Shown piece after piece: positions 41,400 through 54,230 of a stretch of 64,000 bases of DNA. A program made the translations under genes and the position numbers. Within the stretch, counting starts at the first letter, position 1; each line of letters begins with the position of its first letter. Under the pieces are notes generated by a model, which saw only the letters and a program-made list of their open reading frames with translations, searched no databases and was not told the DNA's origin. This DNA is from Mastigias papua (taxonomy: Eukaryota > Cnidaria > Scyphozoa > Rhizostomeae > Mastigiidae), in NCBI GenBank assembly GCA_964019165.1, contig OZ025277.1, positions 632,884-696,883 of the forward strand. The letters are read 5' to 3'.

Positions 41400-41474
41400 A
41401 CACCATATCACACACGAAACACACACCACTCCACACTAGACCACGCCCACCACACCACACTACACCATACATAC

Positions 41475-41559
<85 letters not shown>
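41400..41559. repeat. (AC)n microsatellite with CCACAC-rich lead-in
   Basis: Pure AC dinucleotides at 41476-41559, preceded by an irregular C/A-rich stretch (CACCACACCACAC-type). Confidence 0.96.
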
Positions 41560-41562
<3 letters not shown>

Positions 41563-41914
41563 TGGACGGGTATTCTCAACTAAAGTCTATAAGGAATGGC
41601 TACGCCAACCTTCATTGTATAATTTCATTGCAAGCATTTTTCATTTAATTTGTACATTTGTACAAATAAATACACAATTTGATAAATGTTTTCAAAATAT
41701 GAACTGGAGAGAAAAATACATACATTCAAGTTAAAAGTTACCCCATTGAATTTCATCACCTACCCTCATATCAATGCACTTCAATTTCATCTGCAACAAG
41801 TATGGCTACTTTTCTCTTTCGTTGAAAAACATGCGAAAATGTCCTCTTTTTGAACTGCAAGATCGAAAGTAGTTCAATTCATCTCTAAAAAAAGGAATCC
41901 AACTCTCTGCACAA

Positions 41915-42523
41915 CAGGCCTGTAAACAGTGGGGGACAATGGGGGCAGTGCCCCCAGTAATTTGTTGAGATTGTATTTTGAGATGTTCCAAAGAGTCTTT
42001 TTAACTCATGATGCGATTCTGCAGCTTGATCTGACAGAAATACATGAAACAGGTATATACATATGGTTTCATAGCTATTCCCTTATGGTTGGTTTCTTCA
42101 TTAAAATTTGTTTGAAATACTTTTCCGAAAGGGTTGAGCATGTGATTTAAAAACACTATATACCTCAGCATAAATTTTTACCTAAGCGATTCTGGTCGAG
42201 CGCACTCTTGTGTCCTATAGAGAGATGTACCTCTCTTGGCAAAGCTTTCAATATGTGGTAATTTAGATACGCTCAAATATGTTATATAAACTAATGACGT
42301 TTCTAACACAAATCATTGATTTCATCTGCTGCTTCTACCTACAATAGGGGGGCATATTTATGTTTAGAAAGGGTGTTTCCTTATTAACTAATGGGCGTGG
42401 TTCTAACATTTTTCTTAGGGATCTTACCCCGAGACCCAACTCTTCCTTACCTCATGTTCACTGAAACCGTGAGCTTCCATCCCTGCCCCCTCCCCCAATC
42501 CGGCTCAGCTGCCTACTGGCCGG
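41915..42523. mobile_element. Decayed hAT-like non-autonomous element
   Basis: The left end CAGGCCTGTAAACAG (41915) and the right end read inward, CCGGCCAGTAGGCAG (42523), match at 11 of 15. G-rich segments with TGGGGG follow both. No convincing duplication is visible, so the boundaries are approximate. The left end also carries the hairpin GGGGGCAGTGCCCCC. Confidence 0.4.
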
Positions 42524-43699
42524 TATAAAGCTAAATTCTGTTTTGTCCTTGACAGACACAATATTACTTACCCTCTGTGCCTCGATCATAAAATATTTTT
42601 GTCAGAGCTCTAGACTGGATGTACTGAGCTGCTTCAATAGTATAACAGTGTGAAATGGTTCAATAATCAGTAACTTTGCAAATGAGTATGTTGTGGGGAC
42701 TCCAAAAGTGGCTGTAAAATATGATTCAAAGATTTACAAAATTTTGGAAAAGGAGAGGAAAACAGAGGTCCTAGCAGGAGTTGTTATGATCAATGTTGTG
42801 TCGGTTAAATCAAAGGTCGAAATACCCTGCAGAGCGTATTTAAAACTCCCGCCTGATGAAAGTAGTTACGTGTTTTCAATCGAATGATAGTTTTGCAAAG
42901 CAGAGCCAGGTAGTTCTTCATTGCGAATGTGAGCTATGCTTTGGTTATACAAAGCTTCAGTCTCCTACTGGAAAAAGCTGAGTTAAGAACATCAAAGAAA
43001 TTGCGAATTGAAAGGGGATCACTGCACGAAACTCTAAAGCATTCGTGTAAGGTACAAAGGTATTGATTACATGTTTACAAATCATAGTGAGATTTTGCAA
43101 ACTTATGCTAATCAATGGGAGACTGGTAAACAATTAAACAATAGAAGCATGCTGTTAAAATAACGAAGATCTGATAATGAAGATGGTAATATAGCAATGG
43201 TACTATACTATAATTATTTGCCATGCATATCTTTACTAAACCTTTATGAAGATATATGTCCAGACTTGCAGACGTCAGTGTACAATGTTAAGCGACATAT
43301 GACGGCGGCGGTAAACGGTGGTAAAGGCGTCGTATCACGATCCTTAAGTCCTGTCGTTCAAGACAAAAGTCGGCTCCTTTTGTCACAATTCCTTTCAGAA
43401 GAAACCAGCTGCCCAATACATTTAAGTTGATACTCAAGAGAATTCTATAGATACAAACTCCTCCTCAACAGTGTACTTCATGTAAGGGCTATGTTACCTC
43501 ATTGCATTTTGTTAACTTTTCTTAAGCTACTATTACAGTTTATAAACAATAATTAAGACTTACTCTCTATTCCACATAGAGGTGATCTTCTTAAATCCTC
43601 TTGATTGCGTTATAGGGCATATTCATCAATATTGTATTGCCTGGAATACCTTCTGGCTTGTTTGAGGTTTGTTAGAATTTTCTTTTATATATTTATATA
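42524..43699. other. Gene-free stretch between hAT-like element and (TA)n array
   Basis: Short ORFs at 42693-42887 and 43197-43430 have balanced composition but no recognisable domain and no convincing splice sites. I do not call them genes. Confidence 0.4.
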
Positions 43700-43903
<204 letters not shown>

Positions 43904-43954
43904 TTAGAACATTGTATACACGTTCTGCAAAAGGGAACCACATTATATCTTACC

Positions 43955-45400
43955 AGGTAGAAGGCCGAAAATTCTAAGGAACTTGTGCCACTAAAGATAA
44001 AATCCCTAAGGAGTTTTTCAATTCCTAATATCGTTATGATTGCAAACAATCAAGAATTAAGAAGGAAAAATGCATTAATTGCACGTAATCCTTGTAGCAA
44101 GTGATTCATGGGTGGGCTTCCGCTGAAGCTTGCAGTGTCCATAGTGTTCTATCTTAACAATGATCAACACTTACAATGTTTATAACAGTAAATGTGTAGT
44201 TAGGATTAAGAAATTATAGGGAATATTTTGTACTAGGATGTGGATAAAAGAGGTACAAAGATAAGGAACTTTCAGAACTAGGCCTTGAACTAGGTTCATT
44301 ACAAAAAGAAAAGCAGATATCTATGATTTGTTCATAAGAGCAAAATTTGCACCTATTACAGTTATTAAATGCATTTCAAATAGTTTTGGAACTCTAGACT
44401 TTAGCCCTGCGACGGTCGGATGGCCATTCTGTCATAGCAACTTTGGTCAATAGTTCTACTGAATGATTCTCTTGTTTGAATGGGGGAAGGGGAGGGGGCA
44501 GTATTGACAACAACCATGTATATTCAAAAGCTGTTGGAAGACAAGTGGGCACAGCCGCAAGGGTATTTTATATTGCAAATTGACTTAACTGTCAAGTGTT
44601 TGTATCAAACTGCAAATCGGTTTTAGAAGCAAAGATGCTACTAATCCATTCGTTTCAATTAAGCACTGCCTTAACAAGATTTTGGGCAGTGGTTGTGTAA
44701 TCTTTAGAAAACAAAAGTTATGAAATACCACAAATGGGACCATCCCATCTATATAAGACAGCATTCGCTGAACAAAGCTCGTTATCCTGTACTTATTTCG
44801 TAAGAATGAAGAGAGGGACATGAGGGGAAATTCGTTATTTCCCTGCTATACGAGCCTAGAGAAGATAGACTTAGCAATGGCTTCCGCAAATTTTTGATTC
44901 TGCAATATACAGCGCCATTACCTTTTCAATCTCACCACGAGGATGTTAAACGTCATGAATCATCTTACCAATAGGATTTCCCTCTCTTAGCTTACTTCTC
45001 GTGCTTGAACATTTAATCTTACTGAAATATCTACCAGTGACATATTTAAGCCTACCTACTTTGCAGCCCTAATTTCTTCACGCATAATAGCCATACGTGT
45101 TAGTAGCTGCAACAAGAAGTACATGACGTTTCACGTGACCCCTTTGGTCTTATTGCCGAACAAACCATACCTATTTATAAGGAAAATTTACCACTGCACA
45201 CTTCGTGGAAAATATGGGAGGTTGGGTGGAATCCCTTATAAAATGCATTTGACTATGCCCTATATTTTCGCTACTAAGCGCCAGCATACGTTTTCTACAT
45301 AGGTAATACAATTAACATTGATTAATGGCACATACTGCAATTGATTTCTTAAATGGTATTATCACTGCATACCTTTACTGTTTACCACCGCAAAATTAAT
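43955..45400 (+). repeat. Dispersed repeat family, copy R6 (diverged)
   Basis: CCCTAAGGAGTTTTTCAATT, CAAACAATCAAGAATTAAG, ACTAGGCCTTGAACTAGGTT, GGAAAATTTACCACTGCACA and TCACTGCATACCTTTACTG follow the same order as in R3 but with wider spacing. It begins next to a (TA)n array and its right end runs into the minisatellite at 45360-45865. Confidence 0.6.
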
Positions 45401-45865
45401 ATTTAATCACTGCAAAAATACTATTTTATCACTGCATAAATACTATTTTGTCACTGCAAAAATACTATTTAATCACTGCAAAAATACGATTTTATCACTG
45501 CAAAACTACTATTTTATCACTGCCCAAATGCTAGTTTACCACCGCAAAAATAATATTTAATTACTGCAAAAATACTATTTTATCATTGCAAAAAATACTA
45601 TTTTATCACTCCAAAAATACTATTTTATCAATGCAAATATGCTAGTTTACCACCGCAAAAATACTATTTTATCAATGCAAAATATTATTTATCACTGCAA
45701 AAATACTGCTTTATCAATGCAAAAATGCTAGTTTACCACCGCAAAAATACTATTTTATCAATGCAAAAATAATATTTTATCACTGCATAAATACTGTTTT
45801 ACCAATGCAAAAATACTATTTCATCACTGCATAAATACTATTTTATCACTGCATAAGCTTGTTAT
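45360..45865. repeat. Minisatellite, about 22 bp unit, roughly 23 copies
   Basis: The unit is approximately ATCACTGCAAAAATACTATTTT, varying at several positions and in length (about 20-23 bp). A longer pattern containing GCTAGTTTACCACCGC recurs at about 45528, 45631 and 45725, roughly every 100 bp. The spacing is too regular and the units too abutting for a CRISPR-type array. Confidence 0.9.
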
Positions 45866-48549
45866 CGCTGCACACTAAACTAAGGTATTGAACAGACAAC
45901 AACTACTAGGCAAGGATTTTCTTGCATGTTTTTATCTTAAGATTATTCATCCACTAAAAATTCATACGGTATTTTTTGTTGGATTACTTGCTGTATATGA
46001 CGTATGTGAAATACATATTGAAGTGCTTTGGAACACAATGCTGCATATTCTGTGGAAAGCTCTTAGGACAAGTTATTATTTCAAACCTGTTCCTTTACAT
46101 TAGGCTTGTAACTCCAAAAATTTTCCTTGTCGATAAGATAGACAAAGTCTTCCATTATTTCAATAATAAAGCACTTAAGTCATTAGAATAGAAGTTCCTA
46201 ATGAAGCAAATGCTTTCATGTTAATCTCAGAGTCTTATTTTTCATATATCTGTTTCATCACAACAGAAGTAACATCACTTTGTAGTTTGAAGTTTGAACA
46301 TTATAGAGGAGAAATAAGAAAACCGTTTACAATTCTACATAGCTACACTGTGACCGTTTACGATAGGCAACAAAGCACATATTCTCTTGAAAAGAGCAAG
46401 TAAATAACTCTTCCCAATTACTTAGAAGGCAAAAAATAATTCCTGTTTAACTACCATAAGATTGGCCTTACTAAGTCCTATCCTATAAAGATATTACAAG
46501 TTTAATCACCGATTATTTATAGTTTAAAAATACCCGAAAACCTTTTGAATGTTAAAATAGTTCTGCACTATCTCTACGATGCCTTAGCAATTTTACTGTC
46601 AGATTTCCATGACTGAACAGTGACACTTTGAAAACCCACTTTGATAAATCATTGTGTAGCATTGAATTAGAAGTTGCCATGTGTAATGGTTCAGCTGCCG
46701 ATGAATAACAAGAAATTTGGGTAGTTTCCTGATTAAACTGTCTTTCACGATTGATATCACATTGAAGTCGTTCTCTTGGTAACTCTTCTGACATTTCATA
46801 ATGACAGTAAGCTCTCTAGGAAATAAGTACAGTTTTGTTGAGATGATGCAAGATTCCCAGGAGCATATTATAACTGTAGCATTAATCGATTGAGAAACAA
46901 AAACGTATCTTACATTAAAAGTACAAGACGACATTATGCTTGATTTCATTTACATAGATGATTACAGTCTTAGTCTGGTGACTCAACTCTAAATGAAGTC
47001 ACAGCTCATAGGCCAATATCTATTGGTAACTGTGCGATTTTGACTACCACTCTCGTTACAGAAATGCTCTAATGTACTCTTGATTTTCCTCACAAAAAGG
47101 GATATTGATCGTGCAAGACATTATTGTATCTATGTAGGTATATCTTAATCTCACAGCTGTTTGCAATTATCCTGCTGATGAGGTCTGTCGTCAAATCCTT
47201 GCACGCATACCTTTGCATTGCTCTAACACATGATTTTCTGTTGTGTTTGTCGTTTATCAATGTGTCTGAATTTTAATATCGATTTAATACAGTACAATTA
47301 ATTAATTCTTTTAAAGCTTTCTCTTCAAGTCACCAACCAGATAGCTGATCAAAATTTGCGTTAAAGAATATCACTGATTTGATTGCAATTGCAACTGAAA
47401 TTTAATGCAATCCATTCTCTAACTTTAACCTAGAACACCCACCTTATCAATCTTTTGCAACTATTCCTTAATCTAATATTTTCTAGGTATATTTGCAATA
47501 ATCATTAACTGCAATTACAATGTTATCATCCTTAATGATGTCTATTTAACTATCAATTTTAAAAGTACAATGTCTTTTTATGCATATTATGGTATTGCTT
47601 AAATTTTTGTAATCTGCAGTTGCGTTTACACAAACATTTCTACACATTATTGTTCGTCAATTGAGATACAATTTATGCCAAGCAGTCTAACTAATTAAGT
47701 TGTGGTATAATTAAGGGAAATCTTTGAAATTTGATCATCTTAGGTTACATCTCCTCCTAAGTGTCTATTATTTATTAATGGGTCATCCTTCAACTCGTAT
47801 GAAAATATTTTTGACCATTCACGAAGCTATTTGATGAAGCGACTCTGACAAATTGCTGTTGCTCAAAGAAACGTGTCTCGTTATGGATTCTGCTTATTTC
47901 GTCAGATGCATCTATTCAATGTATTCGCCGGTGAATTTTATTTTCATGTGAAAAGCCCTTGTGGACATTCATAAGCATTTTTGTGCAAGTGACCAAATTT
48001 CATCACAGCATTGGTGCTTTAAAGCACAAATCATCTCGGTAAGCTTCCCTAATAACTCCGTTCTGGACGAAAACGAACCAGCTAAGGAAACGCGGCTTTC
48101 TGTGTTAGAGTTAATAGTCCATGCTTTTTCACTTTATAACAATGACAAAGAAAATTAAGAACCCACGAGCTCTGCTCCTCTGTGAAAAAAAATACCATTT
48201 TCCACCATACAATATAGCCATAATTTATTTCATTGACAAATTTCATTTTGAACCGATAAAATTGAATAAAAATAATGGTGGCTTTATAATCATAACTTGC
48301 TGCTTTGATTGCGGATCAATGTGTGTGATAAGATAGGAGAAGCTTTAAGTATTTCGAAGCAAATCTATATCTTCTTCAGTTGTCAAAAATTACAACTGAA
48401 TAAGGTATGTTTTGTAAAAATCTGCCAGTTTGTTATGTGAATTCCTAAGTAGCGGAATGCTTCAATCAAAATCTAGCTTTTAACTATCTTGTCATTGAAT
48501 AAATTGCCCAGTCATGAGAATTGTTCGAGAATTTCTTGCAAGCTGAATC
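45866..48549. other. Gene-free stretch right of the minisatellite
   Basis: AT-rich, with no supported coding region or element. Confidence 0.5.
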
Positions 48550-48552
48550 TTA

Positions 48553-49134
48553 GGGCCTGTCTACAAGGAGTTGGGGCTACCCTCCTCGATTGTTTTTCAT
48601 CGTTGCATTTACATGTCAGGTGGGGTTACCCTAGAGCTTGGGTCAGCCTACTATCTAGTTAGGGTGATCTTCCAAAGAGGGCTAGCTTTTTACTTACTCA
48701 GACAGTGTAAACCATCAAGGTAGGGTAACCATAGGTGTAGGGCTATCCCGGTCGACCTCGGTTTGACCTTAATGACGTGACAGACAAAGTGTCAAACGGT
48801 AGTGGCAAAGTCTTTCAGCTACGAGCAATGATAGCATCAGGCCATAGCACTGAAAAACAGCAGTCAAGAATGTTTATAAGACCAAAAATGATAATTGCAA
48901 TGCCACAAAACACTTATTTGCTGTTTTCTTGTTTGCCAAGCTTTCGTACTCAGCCAGAAAGCGCTTGAAATGAACTCTACGAATACCCACGAAAGTTGTC
49001 ACCGAACCAGTAAGCTATCCCTACCCCTAGGGTGACCCTTTTTTATCGCGCTTGCAAGTAGATGAGGTTGATGTTTTGGATCCTCTAGTAGGGTGATCCT
49101 CCTAGGGAGGTAACCCTACCACCATGAAAACAGG
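48553..49134. mobile_element. MITE-like element, 582 bp, with repeated TAGGGT(A/G)A(C/T)C motifs
   Basis: The left end GGGCCTGTCTACAAGG and the right end read inward, CCTGTTTTCATGG, form an imperfect inverted repeat that continues into GGGCTACC / GGGTTACC. TTA occurs on both outer sides (48550-48552, 49135-49137), although the left end has three extra G. The interior repeats short motifs such as TAGGGTAACC, TAGGGTGACC and TAGGGTGATCC in both orientations. No transposase is present. Confidence 0.65.
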
Positions 49135-49137
49135 TTA

Positions 49138-51442
49138 TCATAGACAATGCTTTGTTTATCATATTGTATATAATTACTGCCATAGAGAAACCTTGCTGCA
49201 ATGCCCCCCAAGAGCCTAGCAAAATCTTTGAGAAATGATTTCTTACATTAGATTATTTTGCTGTTTTTCTTCTACTCTGCATTTTTTGGTGCAAGAAATT
49301 ACTTAATCTGTTCCTGCTCTGCAATCTTGTTTGGAAATGAAGCTGACTTGATTGCAACAACAGTCATTTGAAAGGAAAAACCTCTGAAGAATTTAAACAG
49401 GTAGAATCTCAGAAAGCTTGATACCAAATATTATAAGAAAAAATGACAATTTTAAAAATTCTTAATCCAATTCAGCTTACATCTAAGGGTTCATTGTTTA
49501 TTTGGTACTAAGTTATACCGATGAAAAAGAAACAATGACAAAGGAATGGTCTCTGCTATTAACCCCATATAATTTCTTCTTCCTTTAAAAATGCATTGTG
49601 CTTGTATTAGTATGTAGAAGAAATTCATAATAAAAATTCAAGTCTTCCGTTTAGTTTTGTCTAGACTCCAGTTTATTATTATTTTATAACTAATCACAGT
49701 GGAAGCTACTATTGGCATCATCAGAAATAGCTTCTTTTGTCGTCGCATTTCTATCTATTTTCATTTTACTATGGCACAAAGTCCGAGTAATAACTTACTT
49801 AAGAGATGAACCTCTGGCTGATACCAAAATATGTGAAAGTAAAGACATTTTGGGCTCTTCTCAAACCACCAATCGGTAACAAATTTTCAAAACCGTTCTT
49901 AGCCTGTTATATGTTTAACAGTACAAACAAGATGATAAAAGACGTGACCCACTTACAGGGAGATATTACTGCCTCATTTCTCTAAGAGCAATTTCACGAA
50001 CCCTTATAAAGAGTTATTTGCTATGACTGCACAGAGTGGTGTCAACAAACTGCATTGTATCGAACAATGCTTCAGTTGTATCGCTGTACCCAAGAAAACA
50101 CCCGTGAGCGTTATCTCGTAAGAGGCTACACACTAAAATGATGCAGACATCAAACACATTATAATACCATGCAATAATGCAATTCAAAGACCCGAGTGAA
50201 AAATGATAAGGCAATGCTTGGGTAGTAAGTAATCCAATTCAGGACAGTTATACAGCTTGTGCGAGGCTGCCTGTGTATAGCTACTGAAGAAAGAGCATTA
50301 CATCAATAATACCTTTACAAGATTTTGTTTCTCGTAATTGGTATCATTTAATTACGTCTAGTGTAAGATGCGCCGCGGTTCGTCTGTAGTCATTATCGTA
50401 ATTGGGGAGCCTTTTTCTATGTTGATCAGTTTAACTTTAGATCAATTTTCAGTCCTAATTCTCACTGAAGCCCTTTAGACTGGATTATCTGTCGAATTGT
50501 TTGATATAATCATAGCTGTTGCACAGATTATGCGGTGTCGGCATGAGAAAATCTTTAGAAAATGCGCGTAAGTGATCTCTGTCAGCTGGAATTTCTTATT
50601 AAATAAACTATTGTGTTCTGAGAAAAATTTTCCAACTTAACCCAATAAAAGTTTCTAACACCTTTAAAAGTTTGAGGTCATCATTTTAACTCTTTCTTTC
50701 CACCAGTTCTTTTAATTCTTGTCATGAATACAAAAGTTGGACGATTTGCTAAAAGTAAGGGATCATTCATTTTACATTTAATAGAAGTAGCTGACTATCT
50801 TTATCAGTAAAAAAACAATTCTCAAATAGAGGTATCCTCATTTCCAAACTTTATCAATCAAGTAGCCTCACTTCGAATGAAAAGATATCATTTTCCTCTT
50901 ATTTCTTAGCACTACGAAACAAACCGTCCTGCTTTGAATCAAAGTGTACAATATTTTTTATGAGATATCCATCCAAAAACTTCCCGATAAATTTTTCCAA
51001 TGATTTTGTCAATGTTAACTCTCAACCAAATATTGCAAAAAAGTAGATAATGCTATGTTACGATGGAATTCTAAATGCATCAGAAAGCACTCGGCCATAA
51101 AATTGACACATGACTATGAAAAGTTTGTTGAATTTATTGTCCTTTTGAACTAGGCTTAAACTTTATTAAGTATGTAAGATTGTTCTAGATACTAATTATA
51201 TAAATGCTAGGGGCAAGTTTTTTGTCTTACTTCATTGGCCCTATTTTTTAAGACTAACCTATTAGTTGAAAACCTTCTAGCCTCTAGTATCATTCCGTAG
51301 CGCATTTGCATCCTGTTTCCTTTCCCAAACGCCTTTTGGGCAAAGTGGGGCAGACCCAGAGCACCTATGGTCCCTAGGATGGTAGGTCAGCTCTGTGGGT
51401 CATCTGTATTCGTGAACAACAGATACCTCGATACCCTGTGAT
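49138..51442. other. Gene-free stretch, RWDD2 5' flank
   Basis: No coding region is seen. The last 150 bp (51300-51442) is less AT-rich and is the likely RWDD2 promoter and 5' UTR. No TATA box stands out. Confidence 0.45.
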
Positions 51443-51469
51443 ATGATGGTGGAGAAAGATGGCGGATGA
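51443..51469 (+). other. Upstream ORF overlapping the RWDD2 start
   Basis: ATG ATG begins at 51443, 16 nt before the RWDD2 ATG and in another frame. It reads eight codons (MMVEKDGG) and stops at TGA 51467-51469, ten bases into RWDD2. If transcription starts upstream of 51443, this overlapping uORF would limit initiation at the main ATG, which itself has a strong context. Confidence 0.5.
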
Positions 51470-52415
51470 CGTACAGGATTGTGATTGTGAAAAGCTGAGG
51501 CATCTTTTCGATGCCTTCGAATCTCAGATAATGGAAATCGAAGCGCTCCAGAGTATATTTTCAGGAGAAGATGAAATAGAAATTGTTAACAAGGAAACAA
51601 TGCAGTATATAACTGCTATGTGTGAGAAATACCGATCGACTCTTGATGTTGATGATACAAATAAAGAAGGTGCTGTCAACGTTATTTTTGAACAAATCAG
51701 AAATCTAAAGTGTATCGTACTGAATGTAAGGTTAACAATTGGCGAAGAGCATCCAGAAGTTGTTAACGCTAATATCACTTTGCCCTTGAAATATCCTCAA
51801 GAATTACCAGAGGTATTCATACCATCTAATGGGTTGACGAGAGAGCACCAGAGAGAGTGGAATGCTGAAATGCGCGATTTTTTACAAGATATTGCTAGTG
51901 GAGAGCAGGTAATTTATACAATACTTCAATGGCTAAAAGATACTGGCGAAAATCATTTCACAGGGAGAACTAATAGACGTACACATGAATTGACGGAAGA
52001 TCACAGAAAAGAAGAGAAGGATCCTGGAATGTTAAGCTCTATGTGGCTTTACATGCACCATATATACAATAAAGACAAACGGAAAGATATAATACACTGG
52101 GCAAATGAACTTAATTTAACTGGCTTCAGCTTGCCTGGGAAACCAGGAATAGTTCATGTAGAAGGTGATGCAGTAAGTGTTGATGAGTACTTTATGAGGC
52201 TACGAAGGTTATCATGGAAAAAGATGTCTTGTGTTCATAAAGAGACGTTTGCTGAAGCTTCCAAACCAGTGAGAATATTCCAAACATTTGAAGAGCTCTG
52301 TTTTGATGTTCATGGTGGGAGAGATTACCATATGGACATGGGCAAATTTCATTTATTTCTAAAGGAACATAAATTAGGACACATGTTCTCTATTCTATTT
52401 GGCATTAAAGATTAA
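51459..52415 (+). CDS. RWDD2: RWD domain-containing protein 2 (RWDD2-like), 318 aa
   Basis: Homologue of the RWDD2A/RWDD2B family, a little-characterised cytosolic protein group. The N-terminal RWD domain is about residues 15-160, with QIMEIEALQSIF near its start and the usual LPLKYP turn at 108-113. A C-terminal DUF1115 domain (about 195-315) begins WLYMHHIYNKDKRKDI and contains LTGFSLPGKPGIV, both strongly diagnostic of RWDD2. The length matches vertebrate RWDD2B (about 319 aa), so the ORF is probably complete and in one exon. The ATG context (A at -3, G at +4) is strong. A short ATG-initiated ORF overlaps the start (51443-51469). The gene converges on the PLXDC-like gene at 54231-55679, with about 1.8 kb between stop codons. 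I cannot tell RWDD2A from RWDD2B; in an invertebrate a single pro-orthologue is likely. Confidence 0.9.
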   Translation: MADDVQDCDCEKLRHLFDAFESQIMEIEALQSIFSGEDEIEIVNKETMQYITAMCEKYRSTLDVDDTNKEGAVNVIFEQIRNLKCIVLNVRLTIGEEHPEVVNANITLPLKYPQELPEVFIPSNGLTREHQREWNAEMRDFLQDIASGEQVIYTILQWLKDTGENHFTGRTNRRTHELTEDHRKEEKDPGMLSSMWLYMHHIYNKDKRKDIIHWANELNLTGFSLPGKPGIVHVEGDAVSVDEYFMRLRRLSWKKMSCVHKETFAEASKPVRIFQTFEELCFDVHGGRDYHMDMGKFHLFLKEHKLGHMFSILFGIKD

Positions 52416-54230
52416 TTATATTTTGTACAGGATATAAACTTAAATTAGTATGCAGCCCAGTTGTTCTTCTGGAATGACTGCCATGCTACCTGCCCTTCAA
52501 TGACTCCCCATCTCCCTCAAAAGAGCACTTCTTTCCAATGCCTCAACTGAGAAAAATTTAATGAGTGCCTTCCCTTTGACTGTGTGCCCCAATATCAATC
52601 ATGTTTCTTCAATGAGGAATGTTAAGGAGTGATCATGATTGCAATGAAGCATCAAGCCTTTTATTTCATGAAAATCATAGTGATATAATGAAAATTTAAT
52701 GGGTACCAATGCAAAAGAATACCCATATGAATGAGTGCCCCTCAAAGACAATGGATAAAGTAAGAAGCACCCAGTGTGCACTTAAGAGGAAATATGGCAC
52801 ACTTTGATTTCTCAACCATTTGCTCTGTACTTACTTGACATTTGACAATCTGGTCACTTTCCTAATACCAAATGTTAAAATTAGTATTCCCCCACCACTT
52901 TATTCAACCCCCCATTTAACTATATACAAAGAATATCAATTGTTCAGCCCAGATAAGATGGTAGATGTATTCCAAAGAATGCAAACTTCTCTATTAATGG
53001 ATAGCACTCCCATTTGGACAACTGACTACTGTCTGTATACAGAATATCAAAACAGTACTTATATTCATAACATTGAAGCACTAATATAAATAATTTAAAT
53101 ACATGCCTGAAATATAAAGCCAACTTTAGTTGTACCCATCTTAAGAATGCCATTTTATTGCAACATGTAACAACTTACAAATAACAAGCAATACTGGGAT
53201 GCATCTTTGTACTAGGAGGTCAGCTATCATTCATTGGACAAAGTAGAACCTCTACAAAGGAAACAATATCAAGGCATATTGTGCCCTTGTATGACTGGCA
53301 ATATGACTTGAATCTACCAAATTCAGCTAGCTTTGAGACACAATATTAGACATCCTTAGTACTTTGCAATAACTACCAATCCTACTCACATTGGAAATAA
53401 GATGTTGCACACTTATACTCAATATAATCAATCATAGTTCAGTTGTCTACTAGCAAAAACCAAGTGTATGAAAGCATAATGAACCTAAACCAAATAAAGA
53501 ACAATGAAAACTAAAACTACATCTAATCCACAGTTAAACTAACACAAAACCATTACCTGAATGTGGATAAGAGTTGTCAAGCATATCAATTTATCAGGTA
53601 CTAGTTATAGCCTATTTAAATAGCTGAAGTCCATTTATAATCCTTTTCCCACATGTTGCTTAAGGAATCTGCACCATCATTTTCAAGAAACAAAGAACTT
53701 ATGTTCAAGTTCCATTAACAGACAACATCTCTAAATTAAATTCAAAACAATCAATTTTTTTCTTCCTGATAAGACATGATACCAGCACAATCATTTGCAA
53801 CATTTCTACTAGCGAGCTATCCTTAAATAGCAAAAAAGCCATCAGGCCTTGCTTGGAAAGGCACTTGATGGGCTGCGAGCACCTAAAGTGTGTCTACGAT
53901 TATGCATGGAGCGTGGTATATTGAGCACCCAAGCTCTTGGAGTTGTAGGTATGCATTCTCAGAAGGGGTGTGCAACAGAGCCCTTAAATTTTTCAAGGAG
54001 CTAGTTTTTGAGAGCATCTTAGGATATTCTGGATACTAAAAGTAAAATAATACACTGTTGTGAATAAGTTCAGCTATTTTGATGATAAGAAGTCAAGTGC
54101 AAAAACTGAAAAAAGCAAAAAAATACATGTTATAATCAGTGGACCTATTATTTTGGGCTTTCTATCCATGGCAATCCAATTACTTGCAAAACGAATGGCA
54201 CAGAGATCAATGAAGTTTACTTCAGTTTTC
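52416..54230. other. Convergent intergenic region RWDD2 / PLXDC
   Basis: The 3' UTRs of both genes must lie here. AATAAA occurs on the plus strand at 53493-53498 and on the minus strand at 53159-53154, so if both are used the transcripts would overlap by about 340 bp. No other gene is seen. Confidence 0.45.

Noticed and set aside
42693..42887. 64 aa ORF with balanced composition
   Set aside because: No domain recognised and no splice support; could be chance.
45360..45865. CRISPR-like array
   Set aside because: Units are directly tandem with no unique spacers, and the genome is animal.
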